The notes beneath the pieces were generated by a model, which was not told the origin of the DNA, ran no database searches, and saw only the letters and a list, made by a program, of their open reading frames with translations. DNA of 64,000 nt from Halopiger aswanensis (lineage in GTDB: Archaea; Halobacteriota; Halobacteria; Halobacteriales; Natrialbaceae). The stretch is taken from positions 310,001 through 374,000 of the forward strand of contig NZ_RAPO01000002.1 of the NCBI RefSeq assembly GCF_003610195.1. Reading direction: 5' to 3'. Made by a program: the position numbers and the translations under genes. Below, in pieces: positions 50,544 through 58,843 of this stretch; positions within the stretch are counted from its first letter, which is position 1; the number at the start of each line of letters is the position of its first letter.

Positions 50544-53180
50544 CTACTCGTTCGCGGCGTTTCGCGTCTCGTCGTCCTCGTCGGCCTCCTGGGACTCGTT
50601 GTCCGCGTCCGAACTCGCACTCGAGGTCGGACCCTGGAACTCGAACGTTTCGCCGGCGCCGTCGGCCGGCTCGGCGTCATCGAGTTCCGCCGCGTCGTCG
50701 GACTCGAGGTCGGCCTCGTCCGTCGTCTCGACGAACGCGAGTGGGTCCTCGTCGTCGGTCTCGCCGTCTTCGGCCGTCGGTTCGGCGTCCGTGATCGGCG
50801 CGTCAGTCGGCTCTGACGCGGCCGGCTCGTTCGCCCCGTCGACCGCAGCCGCGCCGCCGGACTCGAGATCGGCGTCGAACTCGAGACCGTCGCCCTCGAC
50901 GTCGGTCTCGAATCGGTCGAGCGCACCGGAGAGGCGCGTCGCCTGGTGGCTGAGCCGATCCGCGGAGGCCGACACCTCCTGCATGGAACTGGTCTGTTCC
51001 TCGGCGGCCGCGGCGACGGTCTGGGCCTCGGCGGTCGTCTCCTCGGAGATCGATGCGACTTCGTCGACCATCGCGACGACCTCCTGGGTGGCCGCCGCCT
51101 GCTCCTCGGTGGCCGAGGAGATTTCCTGCACGCCGTCGTTGGTCTCGGCTGCGTACTCGGCGATGTCGTCGAGCGCCGCGACCACGTCGGTCACGAGGTC
51201 GTTGACGCGTTCGATTTCCTCGCTGGTCCGGTCGACGACGTCGGCCGACTCCTCGGTCTGGCTCTGCAGCGCGTCGAGGCGTTCGTCGATCTCCGCGGCG
51301 GCCTCCTTCGTGTCCGCAGAGAGCTGTTTCACCTCGGACGCGACCGCGGTGAACCCTTCCGCGTCGGCGCCGTCGGCCGAGCGCGACGCCTCGATGTTGG
51401 CGTTCAGCGCGAGCATGTTCGTCTGGTCGGCGATCTCGGCGATCGTGTCGGTCAGCGACTCGATCTGGTCGATCTGGTCGCGAAGTTGCTCGAACTCGGC
51501 GACGACGTCCTCGTACTCCGTCTCGAGGTCGTCGAAGGCGTCGATCGCCGCTTCGGCCGTCTCGCGGCCGCCGCGTCCGGTTTCGGCCGTCCGCGCCGCG
51601 ACGTCCGCGACGTCGTTCGAGGAGGCCGCGATCTCCTCGGTCGTCGTCGACAGCGTGTTCATCTCGGAGTCGATCGACTGCAGCGACTGGTGTTGCCGGT
51701 CGGCGCCGTCGGAAATCTCCTGGACCGACTCGCTGACCTCGCGGCTGGCCCGCTGGACCTCCTCGCTCGAGGCGGTCACTTCCTCGGAAGCCGTCGCGAC
51801 GTCGGTCGCGAACTGGTTCAGGCCGGCGACGGTCGCCTCGAGGTCGGCCAGCATCGCGTTGAACTCCTCGCCGATCTCGGTCAGGGCCTCGTTCTCGCTC
51901 TCGGGCGCCATCCGGACGGTCAGGTCGCCGTCCGCGGCGTCCTGCATCACGGCGCTGTACTCGTCGGCCTTCGCCTCGAGGTGGTCGTTCATCCGCTCGA
52001 CGCGCTCGCGTTCGCGCTCGGCTTCCTCGCGGGCCGCTTCGGCGTCTTCGATCTGTTCGCGAAGCGCGACGCGCATCGAGTCGAAGCCGTCGTAGAGCTG
52101 GCCGATGCTGTCGATCCGCTTCGTCTCGAGGTCGACGTCCAGGTCGCCCTCCTCCATCGCGGCCGCCTTGGACTTCAGGCGGTCGATCGACTTCGAGGTG
52201 TTGCGTCCGAGCACCGCGCCGACCGAGCCGATCAGCAGGACGACCACGGCGGTTACGCCGATCCCGTACTGGTTGACGGCATTGACGAAGCCGAAGGCGT
52301 CGGCTTCCGAGGTGTGGACGAGGACGGTCCAGCCGGCGTCGGTCGTCGCGTAGCCGACGACGTAGCTGTCGGGCGTGAACTCGTAGGGCGCACCCTGTAA
52401 GGTCTCGCTCGGCGCTCGATCGATCACGGTGGCGCCGGTGCCGCCGTTGGCCGCGGTCTCGAGGACGGCGTCGTCGCCGTAGGGTTCGAGGAAGACCGGG
52501 TCGCCCGTGTTGTACCCCAGGAAGGAGCTGTCGCCGACGATCCGTCCCTCGCCGTCGACGAGCGTCACGACGCTCGAGGAACTGTACAGGAGTCGCTCCG
52601 AGGGATTGACCGTGTAGACGAGCGCGCGGTCCTCGCTGGTCGCGACGTAGTAGGAGATCGCCGGTCGATCGGAGCGGTCACTATTGCCGAACAGTTTGTA
52701 GGGTTCGGTTCGCTGAACCTCGCCCATCAGGAGGTCGTCGTCGAGGCGGTCCCCGTCGGGGAAGTTGACCTCGTTGACGTTCTCGATGCCGACGTCTTGG
52801 CCGGTGTCAGCGATGACCTCGCCGGATGTCCGGTCGACGTAGAGGACGTGTTCCGCTTCCTCGGGAACTTCGCCGCGGAGTGAGAGCAGGTAGTCGTTGA
52901 TGGCCGTTTCGTTCCCGTTCTGGACGACGGGCGCCGTCGCCGTCGACGAGAGGAACCGTTCGTGTTCCGCGATCCAGTCGTCGAGCGCCGACGCCTCCTG
53001 GCGCGCGGTCGATTCCTGATCCTCGAGGACGGAACTCTCGACGCTGTCGGTGAGCGCCCCCGTCGCAATGAGTCCCATCGCCCCGACCGAGAGGCCGAGG
53101 ACGAGTAGTGCAATGCCGAACTTGAGTGCGTACCGCCGTCGAACAAATGACGGGATTAATCGCCGAAGTGGCCCGAGCAT
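50544..53180 (-). CDS. Haloarchaeal chemotaxis-type transducer (Htr) with extracellular Cache-like sensor
   Basis: The 878-residue protein has TM1 at about residues 22-43, an outer domain of about 250 residues with dCache-like features (DDWIAEHERFLSSTA, YVVATSEDRALVYTVN, DSYVVGYATTDAGWTVLV), TM2 at about 305-325, HAMP segments and a long signalling coiled coil with the hairpin tip QTNMLALNANIEASR (about 600). The C-terminal 120 residues are an acidic tail unusual for MCPs. It should pass an external signal to CheA, but no che genes are nearby. GTG at 53186 is an alternative start. A 10-bp palindrome sits just upstream. Confidence 0.9.
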   Translation of the reverse strand: MLGPLRRLIPSFVRRRYALKFGIALLVLGLSVGAMGLIATGALTDSVESSVLEDQESTARQEASALDDWIAEHERFLSSTATAPVVQNGNETAINDYLLSLRGEVPEEAEHVLYVDRTSGEVIADTGQDVGIENVNEVNFPDGDRLDDDLLMGEVQRTEPYKLFGNSDRSDRPAISYYVATSEDRALVYTVNPSERLLYSSSSVVTLVDGEGRIVGDSSFLGYNTGDPVFLEPYGDDAVLETAANGGTGATVIDRAPSETLQGAPYEFTPDSYVVGYATTDAGWTVLVHTSEADAFGFVNAVNQYGIGVTAVVVLLIGSVGAVLGRNTSKSIDRLKSKAAAMEEGDLDVDLETKRIDSIGQLYDGFDSMRVALREQIEDAEAAREEAERERERVERMNDHLEAKADEYSAVMQDAADGDLTVRMAPESENEALTEIGEEFNAMLADLEATVAGLNQFATDVATASEEVTASSEEVQRASREVSESVQEISDGADRQHQSLQSIDSEMNTLSTTTEEIAASSNDVADVAARTAETGRGGRETAEAAIDAFDDLETEYEDVVAEFEQLRDQIDQIESLTDTIAEIADQTNMLALNANIEASRSADGADAEGFTAVASEVKQLSADTKEAAAEIDERLDALQSQTEESADVVDRTSEEIERVNDLVTDVVAALDDIAEYAAETNDGVQEISSATEEQAAATQEVVAMVDEVASISEETTAEAQTVAAAAEEQTSSMQEVSASADRLSHQATRLSGALDRFETDVEGDGLEFDADLESGGAAAVDGANEPAASEPTDAPITDAEPTAEDGETDDEDPLAFVETTDEADLESDDAAELDDAEPADGAGETFEFQGPTSSASSDADNESQEADEDDETRNAANE

Positions 53181-53194
53181 ACTCACGGAAGGTA

Positions 53195-53204
53195 ACCAAT
53201 TGGT
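53195..53204 (-). promoter_or_regulatory. Palindrome upstream of the transducer gene
   Basis: ACCAATTGGT at 53195-53204 is a perfect 10-bp palindrome about 15 nt before the ATG at 53180, inside an AT-rich stretch (AACTATTACC on the minus strand may be the TATA box). Its place over the likely transcription start suggests an operator; no protein is assigned. Confidence 0.35.
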
Positions 53205-53327
53205 AATAGTTATGTTGGTACCCCCACTCGTTATCAGACTCGATATTCGGGCGCTGCTGCCGGCGAGTAGCGATCGGGGCAAACGAAACGATTGAACATC
53301 GTCCGCGCCGTAGATCGGGCGACCGCA

Positions 53328-53855
53328 ATGGAGAAAACGCCACGCGGGACGCCGGTCGGCGTCGACGACCCCTACGAGTTCGCCGGCGTTTGCGACTACC
53401 TCACCGGCGAGGGGACGTGCCGCTACGCCTTCGATCACTACGAGCACGATCCCGAATTCGCCCGCGAACGCGCCAGCGACGACTACGAGTGTCCCGTCGT
53501 CGATCCCGAAACCGACTGGTCGTGGGCCGACTGTCCCCACTTCCGGTCGCGCAATCACGACCGGGAGTGCGTCCGCTGCGGCCTCGAGGAAAAGCGGATG
53601 GCCCACGACGACGAGCGGCCGCTGCTCGAGGAGCACCACCTCTCCTACGATCGGGACGGCGAGACGCTCTCTCACGAGATCACGATCTACCTCTGTCGGT
53701 GGTGTCACGCCAAGGTCCACAACTCGTGGGCCCGGATCACCGACGACGCCGCGCCCGAACCGGACGCGATCGCCGCGCTCGAGCAGCGCCGCGGCCGCGA
53801 GCAGGACGAACTGGGATTCGAGTCGGCTGCGGAGCGGTACGACGAGGACGACTAA
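53328..53855 (+). CDS. Cys/His-rich HNH-like protein of unknown function
   Basis: The 175-residue protein shows ECVRCGLEE, then LLEEHHLSYDRDG and IYLCRWCHAKVHNSW (about residues 80-135), a spacing reminiscent of HNH zinc-finger nucleases where a HH pair and two CxxC motifs fold around zinc. An additional Cys pair lies in the N-terminal half (VCDYLTGEGTCRY, DCPHFRSR). ATG 53328 starts the conserved part, the TTG at 53292 being less likely. It is divergent from the transducer gene. Nuclease activity is inferred from the motif only. Confidence 0.65.
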   Translation: MEKTPRGTPVGVDDPYEFAGVCDYLTGEGTCRYAFDHYEHDPEFARERASDDYECPVVDPETDWSWADCPHFRSRNHDRECVRCGLEEKRMAHDDERPLLEEHHLSYDRDGETLSHEITIYLCRWCHAKVHNSWARITDDAAPEPDAIAALEQRRGREQDELGFESAAERYDEDD

Positions 53856-53933
53856 CCGGAGCGGCGGTGACCCTCGGACCGGGCGGCACTCGCTGGGCGA
53901 CCGCTTACCCGCCGGCCAGCCGCACCTGTTCCT

Positions 53934-55094
53934 ATGCAATCAGTGCTGCTCTACGGGTCCTACGGGTTCGTCGGGAACCTCGTGGCCCGAGAAGCGATCG
54001 ACCGCATCCGCGACGGCGACCCCGACTTCGAGCTCCTCCTTGCGGGCCGCGACCCCGAACGGCTCCGCGAGCAGGTCGACGACCTCGGGCGCCCCGGCTA
54101 CCGCTTCGCGCTCGACGATCCCGACACCGTCGCCGAGGCGCTCGAGCGAGCGGACCCCGACTGCGTGCTGAACTGCGCCGGGCCGTTCTCGAACACGGCC
54201 GAACCGCTCGTCGAGGGCTGCATCCGAACCGGCACCGACTACGTGGACATCACGGGCGAGATTCCGGTCATCGAATCGATCCGAGAGCGCGACGCCGATG
54301 CAGCGGATGCTGACGTCACGCTGCTGCCGGCCGCCGCGTTCTCCGCGGTGCCGATGGACTGTCTCGCCGCCCACCTCGTGGACCGACTCCCCGAGGCCGA
54401 TACCCTCGCCGTGGGCGTGGACTCGCTGCGCCCGCCCTCCATCGGCACCGTCAGGACGGTCATCGGGGGCCTCGAGGACGGCGGCGCTATCTACCGCGAC
54501 GGCCGCCTCGAGCACGTGCCGACCGCGTGGCGGACCCGCCGCATCGATTTCGGACGCGGCGAGCGCCCCGCGGTCACGATGCCGATGGGCGACGTGTCGA
54601 CGGCCCACTACACGACCGGCGTGCCGAACGTCGAAGTCTACGCGCTGATGCCACAGCCCGCCCGCATCGCGCTGAAAGCACACCGCTATCTGGCGCCGCT
54701 GCTCGAACCGACGCCCGTCCGCGAGGGGCTGAAGTGGCTCGCGGGGCTGGTTCGGGAGGGCCCGGCGTCGTGGTCGCGAAAGCGGGGTTCGGCGTACGTC
54801 TGGGGCGAAGCGCGCGTCGAGGACGACGGCAGTGAGAGCGAGTTCGGCGACGACAGCGAGCCGACCGACCGCGTCGTCTCCCGACTGCAAACGCCGGACG
54901 CCTACGTCGTGACCGTCGACGCCGCGCTGGCGGCTACCGAACGCGTTCTCGAGGGCGACGCCGACGACGGATTCCGGACGCCGGCCGGCGCGTTCGGGCC
55001 GGAGTTCGTCCTCGCGCTCGAGGGCGTCGAGGGGTTCTTCGACGAGTCGAAACCGGAGTCGGAGCCGCCGGCAGTCGACGTGTCGGCGCCCTAA
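53934..55094 (+). CDS. Saccharopine dehydrogenase-like NAD(P)-binding protein
   Basis: The 386-residue protein starts with a Rossmann motif YGSYGFVGNLVAREA (about residues 7-21), followed by LLAGRDPERL and VLNCAGPFSNTAEPLVEGCIRTGTDYVDITGE, the signature of the saccharopine-dehydrogenase/enoyl-reductase-like family. It probably reduces or oxidises a lipid or amino-acid-linked substrate, but no lysine pathway genes are near. ATG 53934 is the natural start. It is convergent with the SRPBCC gene at 55149. Confidence 0.83.
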   Translation: MQSVLLYGSYGFVGNLVAREAIDRIRDGDPDFELLLAGRDPERLREQVDDLGRPGYRFALDDPDTVAEALERADPDCVLNCAGPFSNTAEPLVEGCIRTGTDYVDITGEIPVIESIRERDADAADADVTLLPAAAFSAVPMDCLAAHLVDRLPEADTLAVGVDSLRPPSIGTVRTVIGGLEDGGAIYRDGRLEHVPTAWRTRRIDFGRGERPAVTMPMGDVSTAHYTTGVPNVEVYALMPQPARIALKAHRYLAPLLEPTPVREGLKWLAGLVREGPASWSRKRGSAYVWGEARVEDDGSESEFGDDSEPTDRVVSRLQTPDAYVVTVDAALAATERVLEGDADDGFRTPAGAFGPEFVLALEGVEGFFDESKPESEPPAVDVSAP

Positions 55095-55148
55095 CCCTAA
55101 CCCTACTCGGGCGGCGACGAGACACCGGACGAGCGACGGGTCCCGCCG

Positions 55149-55943
55149 TCAGACCAGGTCTCCCTGCCCGCGAGCGGAGATGCTGTCCTCGGTCGTCGGA
55201 ATGTCGCCCGTCTCCACGAGGCTCTTGAATCGACCCAGAATCCGTCCGGCGATGATCTCCGGGGCGAAGCCGAGGCGATCCATCGCCACGTCGCCGACCG
55301 CCCCACCCGGCGGCTCGTACTCGACCTCGAGCGTGGCAATCGTGCCCCGACCGCCCGGCTCCGGCTCGAACGAGATCGCGTACTCGTGGGGGACCGACGC
55401 ACCTTCGCGGGCTTCCCACCGTAGTTCATCATCCTCGTCCTCGACGAGTTGGGTGTCCCACTCGAGGGTCCGGTCGAGGGGGCCCTGTACCCGCCAGCGG
55501 TGGCCGTCGCCGCCGGGGATGTCGGCAATGTCGGCGAACTCGCCGACGATACGGCTCAGCCGGTCCGGATCGCGCCAGTACGCCGCGAGCTCGTCGGCTG
55601 ATTCGCCGACCGTGATGGATCGGTCGACCGTCGGCCGCTCCGCCTCGGCTGCCAGTTGCGGTTCCAGTTGGTCCGTATCGACGGCGCGGGACTCGAGCAT
55701 CCGGTAGAGCCGGCTCCGGCCCGTGAGCCCCCGATAGACGAGCGCGCCGCCGGCGAATGCGGCCGCCGCACCGCCGAACGTTTCTCGTCGAAGGCCGTGC
55801 AGGACGAGCAATCCGCCCAGTGCGGCCGAGGCGACGCGCTCCCCGCGCCCGACGTTCGTCCGGGACTCCGATTCCCCCCCATCCGACGCGGTCGTTATAT
55901 CCGGTGCCTCGTCGCCCGTCCGTCGATCGTGCGAAGAACTCAT
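55149..55943 (-). CDS. SRPBCC (cyclase/dehydrase) protein with N-terminal membrane segment
   Basis: The 264-residue protein has a hydrophobic hairpin at about residues 36-75 (ASAALGGLLVLHGLRR and AFAGGALVYRGLTG, DUF2892-like) and then an SRPBCC fold with SADELAAYWRDPDRLSRIV (about 113-130), the helix-grip pattern of polyketide cyclase-like proteins, ending with a long C-terminal helix. Family members bind hydrophobic ligands. ATG 55943 is fixed by the Ser-rich N-terminus MSSSHDR. Function is unknown. Confidence 0.82.
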   Translation of the reverse strand: MSSSHDRRTGDEAPDITTASDGGESESRTNVGRGERVASAALGGLLVLHGLRRETFGGAAAAFAGGALVYRGLTGRSRLYRMLESRAVDTDQLEPQLAAEAERPTVDRSITVGESADELAAYWRDPDRLSRIVGEFADIADIPGGDGHRWRVQGPLDRTLEWDTQLVEDEDDELRWEAREGASVPHEYAISFEPEPGGRGTIATLEVEYEPPGGAVGDVAMDRLGFAPEIIAGRILGRFKSLVETGDIPTTEDSISARGQGDLV

Positions 55944-56091
55944 AGACTGTCCGCTCCGCTACGTACTCGAGCGAACATCGGCATTGGATGTTGGGGCTGC
56001 GAATGCGGGCCGTCAGTCCCGTTTACCGCTGTGCGGGCGGGGTGCTGCTGCAGGCAACAGCGGCTTTCCCCGCGGGCGCCGCTCCTCGAGT

Positions 56092-56613
56092 ATGTGCGCC
56101 ACGTTTACCGAAGACGACGTCGGCAAGACAGTCGAGGACCCCAACGGAACGGCGATCGGCGTCGTCGCAGCCGTCGAGGACGACCACGCTCTCGTCGAAC
56201 CGGATCCCGGCGCCGTCGACTCGATCAAGGCGGCGCTGGGCTGGGAACAAGAGGCCGACGAGACGGTTCCGATCGCCCCCGACTCCGTCGACGTGATCAC
56301 CGGCGAGGTCGTGCGCCTCGAGAGCGATCCGGCGCCGTCGTCACCGACTGACGAAGCGACGGTAACGAACGAAAGCGACGGGGACGCGGACGAGCCGGTA
56401 ATCGAGCAGGACGAGGAGACCGACGGCCAGCGAAGCGCCGGCGCGTCCGGCGGCGAAGCCGACGACGCTTCCGAGCACCACGTCGGCGCCGGGAGCCCGC
56501 AGCCACAGGTCGAGGGCGAGGCCGGTGCAGATCGCCACGAGGACAACGAGGATGCGCCGCCGCACGGCGATCGAACGGTGACGCGGGAGCGCGGCGAGGA
56601 AGACGACCGCTAA
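56092..56613 (+). CDS. PRC-barrel-like protein with long acidic tail
   Basis: The 173-residue product begins MCATFTEDDVGKTVEDPNG and continues as a PRC-barrel-like domain (IGVVAAVEDDHALVEPDP, about residues 20-40; EVVRLES near 85). The rest, about 90 residues, is Glu/Asp/Gly-rich and probably disordered. Similar proteins are common in Halobacteria and are not characterised. The frame is open to 55984, but Arg-rich upstream residues are unlike haloarchaeal protein. It opens a cluster of small genes. Confidence 0.7.
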   Translation: MCATFTEDDVGKTVEDPNGTAIGVVAAVEDDHALVEPDPGAVDSIKAALGWEQEADETVPIAPDSVDVITGEVVRLESDPAPSSPTDEATVTNESDGDADEPVIEQDEETDGQRSAGASGGEADDASEHHVGAGSPQPQVEGEAGADRHEDNEDAPPHGDRTVTRERGEEDDR

Positions 56614-56743
56614 CAACCGATAGACGAGCGGCAGTCCCACTCCGACGAGAGTGGACGAAATCGGACCGGAAAAAGCCTCGAGACGGCTATTCTTCCCGTC
56701 ATCTGGCAAGATGGCTTTTCGTCGGGTCTCGCGAGCCACTCTC

Positions 56744-57097
56744 ATGGCAAGTGGACTGTCCGCACTCGAGCCGGGAGAATTCATCCTGCTGATCGTGTCG
56801 ATCGTCGGATTGGCGCCGATACTGCTCAGGTACACGTCGGAAGCGAAGTGGTTCGCCGTCGGATACGGCTGTATCGTCGTCGGGCTTATCGCGACGAACG
56901 CGGAGGGGATCGCACTCGGTGGCGTGTTCAACGGCATCGAACACAGCGTCGGCATTATGGGTGCCGGCATCACGTTCGCGTACGCCGTCTACGACCGCCG
57001 GCAAACGCTGGTGGCCGCCGCGGATGACGCGGCCGCTGAAAGTGAGACGAACGACGGGACCGCCGCAAGCGTCGGCATCGACGCCCCGGAGGCGTAA
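56744..57097 (+). CDS. Three-helix membrane protein, unknown function
   Basis: The 117-residue product starts MASGLSALEPGEFILLIVSI and has three hydrophobic helices (about 10-30, 35-57, 65-85) followed by a Glu/Asp/Ala tail. A second in-frame ATG at 56711 is possible. The gene lies 4 bp before another small membrane gene, with which it is probably co-transcribed and co-translated. I do not recognise a characterised family. Confidence 0.6.
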   Translation: MASGLSALEPGEFILLIVSIVGLAPILLRYTSEAKWFAVGYGCIVVGLIATNAEGIALGGVFNGIEHSVGIMGAGITFAYAVYDRRQTLVAAADDAAAESETNDGTAASVGIDAPEA

Positions 57098-57101
57098 CGC
57101 G

Positions 57102-57287
57102 ATGGTCGCAATCACCGCCCTGTTCGACGTCGTCGGCGCCGGTGCGTTCGCTATCGGGGGCGTGCTCGCAATCCGCAACTACCTCGAGTTCGAACTCGAG
57201 GACCGCCTCGACGCGTTCGAAATAATCGACGCGGCCGGCGGGGCCGCGGTCGCGACCGACCGCGGGGATCGGCGGCGTCGCGACTGA
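57102..57287 (+). CDS. Small membrane protein, unknown function
   Basis: The 61-residue product has one hydrophobic N-terminal helix (ITALFDVVGAGAFAIGGVLAI) and a short charged domain ending in RRRRD. ATG 57102 lies 4 bp after the previous stop, indicating a two-gene operon. No motif is recognised. Confidence 0.55.
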   Translation: MVAITALFDVVGAGAFAIGGVLAIRNYLEFELEDRLDAFEIIDAAGGAAVATDRGDRRRRD

Positions 57288-57328
57288 CGGCGTCAGTATC
57301 GAGCGACGAACGGCCACCGGCCGACCGC

Positions 57329-57526
57329 TCAGTCGAGAATGTCGCCAACGCGGCGTGGTTCACCTTGCAGATTCGGCTGCTCGGCGACGATCTTCAGCAC
57401 TTCGTGGTCGGTGACGTCGTAGTAGGACTTCTCCGTCGCCTCCTCGATCAACTCCCGCTCGAGGCGGAACTCGGTCCCTTCGTACACGACATCGACGCCG
57501 TCATCGTCGAACGCGAGGGTTGTCAT
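57329..57526 (-). CDS. Conserved haloarchaeal protein (DUF5800-like)
   Basis: The 65-residue protein begins MTTLAFDDDGVDVVYEGTEF and continues with LIEEATEKSYYDVTDHEVLKIV, a pattern of a small haloarchaeal family (probably DUF5800). CTAAAAA (57551-57557) on the minus strand is 28 nt upstream of the ATG, a leaderless TATA box that supports the gene. Function is unknown. Confidence 0.75.
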   Translation of the reverse strand: MTTLAFDDDGVDVVYEGTEFRLERELIEEATEKSYYDVTDHEVLKIVAEQPNLQGEPRRVGDILD

Positions 57527-57843
57527 GTCCGCTGGTACGAGATGGGGTCCTAAAAACGGGTCGGCTGGGATCGACGGGTGAAACCGCGAGACGGGTCGCC
57601 GTCCCTTGTGTCGGTCGGCCCGTTCTCGCCCCGATCGTCGAACGGCCGAGGGACGAACGAGTCACCTGTCATATGTCTGCTCTTTTGGTTGAATATCACC
57701 GAAATCGCCTACCCCCCTCAGTGGCCGTAGACACGCAATAGACGCTGTCGGGAACGTGAGCTGTAAACCAGCGAATAGTACTGTCCGTCACGCGTCAGAC
57801 GACGCGCGAAGTTTATTACTGGGGGGCCATATTGGATGCGAGT
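57527..57843. other. 317-bp intergenic region with divergent promoters
   Basis: The region holds the TATA box of the DUF5800-like gene (57551-57557, minus strand) and that of the bactofilin gene, TTTATTA at 57812-57818 on the plus strand, centred 29 nt before GTG 57844. Between them about 250 bp show no supported gene; they include an AT-rich patch near 57670-57700. Confidence 0.55.
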
Positions 57844-58707
57844 GTGGCATTCAGTACGGATCCGCTAGACGAACTCGTCGTCCCCGACGGCACCGAAGCG
57901 AAGGAAGTCGCCCTCGAGACCGACGGCGACGTGCTCGTCGGCAGTCGATCGACGGTCGAGTTCGGCGTGCGCGGCCGAAACGTCATCGCCGGGGAGAGCG
58001 TCGAGTTCGGCGGCGACATCGAGGCCGAGGGCGACTGCCGACTCGACATGTGGTGTGACGTCGCGGAGAACGTGCTGGTCGGCCAGGACGCCTACATCGG
58101 CGAGCGGGTCCACATCGCCGGCAAGCTGAAAGTCGCCGGCGACTTAGACATCGGCGACGACGTCGACATCGAGGAGGGGTTCGAGGCCAACGGCTGGATC
58201 GTCATCCGGAACCCGATGCCGACGATCGTCTTCCTGTTCGTCTACCTCAAGCACCTCCTGCTCATCGGCGAGGAAGACACCGCCCAACAGCTCGTCTCGG
58301 AACTCGTCGACGACGAGGAAGCGGACGACGAGCCCGACGCGGAGCCGCTCGTGATCCCCCGAAACGCGACGGTCGGCGACGACGCCTGGCGGGTCTCGAC
58401 GCCCGCGACGATCGGCGACGACTGCCGGCTCCACGGGAACGTCCGCGCCGAAACCATCGACGTCGGCGCGGACTGCAACATCTTCGGCAGTCTCCGCGCC
58501 CGCGGCGACGTTTCGGTCGGCCGTGGAACCCGAATCCACGGCGACCTCACCACGCGCGACGGCGACGTCGTCATCGACGAGGACGCCCGCGTGCTCGGCG
58601 ACGTCTCCTGTCAGGATCTCACCCTCGAGCCCGGCGCCGAGGTCGACGGTACGATTCGGGCCGACGGCGAGATTACGATGGGGACGACGGAACGCGAGCA
58701 GGAGTAG
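57844..58707 (+). CDS. Bactofilin-like polymer-forming protein with central hydrophobic segment
   Basis: The 287-residue protein consists of two beta-helix repeats arrays of the polymer-forming cytoskeletal (bactofilin) type: VLVGSRSTVEFGVRG, LKVAGDLDIGDDVDI at the N-terminal side and TIGDDCRLHGNVRA, FGSLRARGDVSVG, RVLGDVSCQDLTL at the C-terminal side. A hydrophobic stretch PTIVFLFVYLKHLLLI (about residues 124-140) separates them, so a membrane-touching insertion is possible. It should form filaments that organise the cell envelope. GTG 57844 is chosen from the TATA box 29 nt upstream. Confidence 0.82.
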   Translation: MAFSTDPLDELVVPDGTEAKEVALETDGDVLVGSRSTVEFGVRGRNVIAGESVEFGGDIEAEGDCRLDMWCDVAENVLVGQDAYIGERVHIAGKLKVAGDLDIGDDVDIEEGFEANGWIVIRNPMPTIVFLFVYLKHLLLIGEEDTAQQLVSELVDDEEADDEPDAEPLVIPRNATVGDDAWRVSTPATIGDDCRLHGNVRAETIDVGADCNIFGSLRARGDVSVGRGTRIHGDLTTRDGDVVIDEDARVLGDVSCQDLTLEPGAEVDGTIRADGEITMGTTEREQE

Positions 58708-58843
58708 GCCGAGTCGACGCTCGAGCGGGGTTTGATTCGACCGCTGGTTCGGAACTGCAACTCGAGGACGAGCGACTGCGGGCTCGAGGCTCGATTTGGA
58801 ATCCCAACGGATTGGGTGACAGCGGTTAGAACGTGACTGGGGC

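Noticed and set aside
49948-52095. 715-codon Ser/Ala-rich plus-strand frame
   Set aside because: It is antisense to the transducer and DUF192 genes; its Ser/Ala repeats come from reading the coiled-coil codons backwards.
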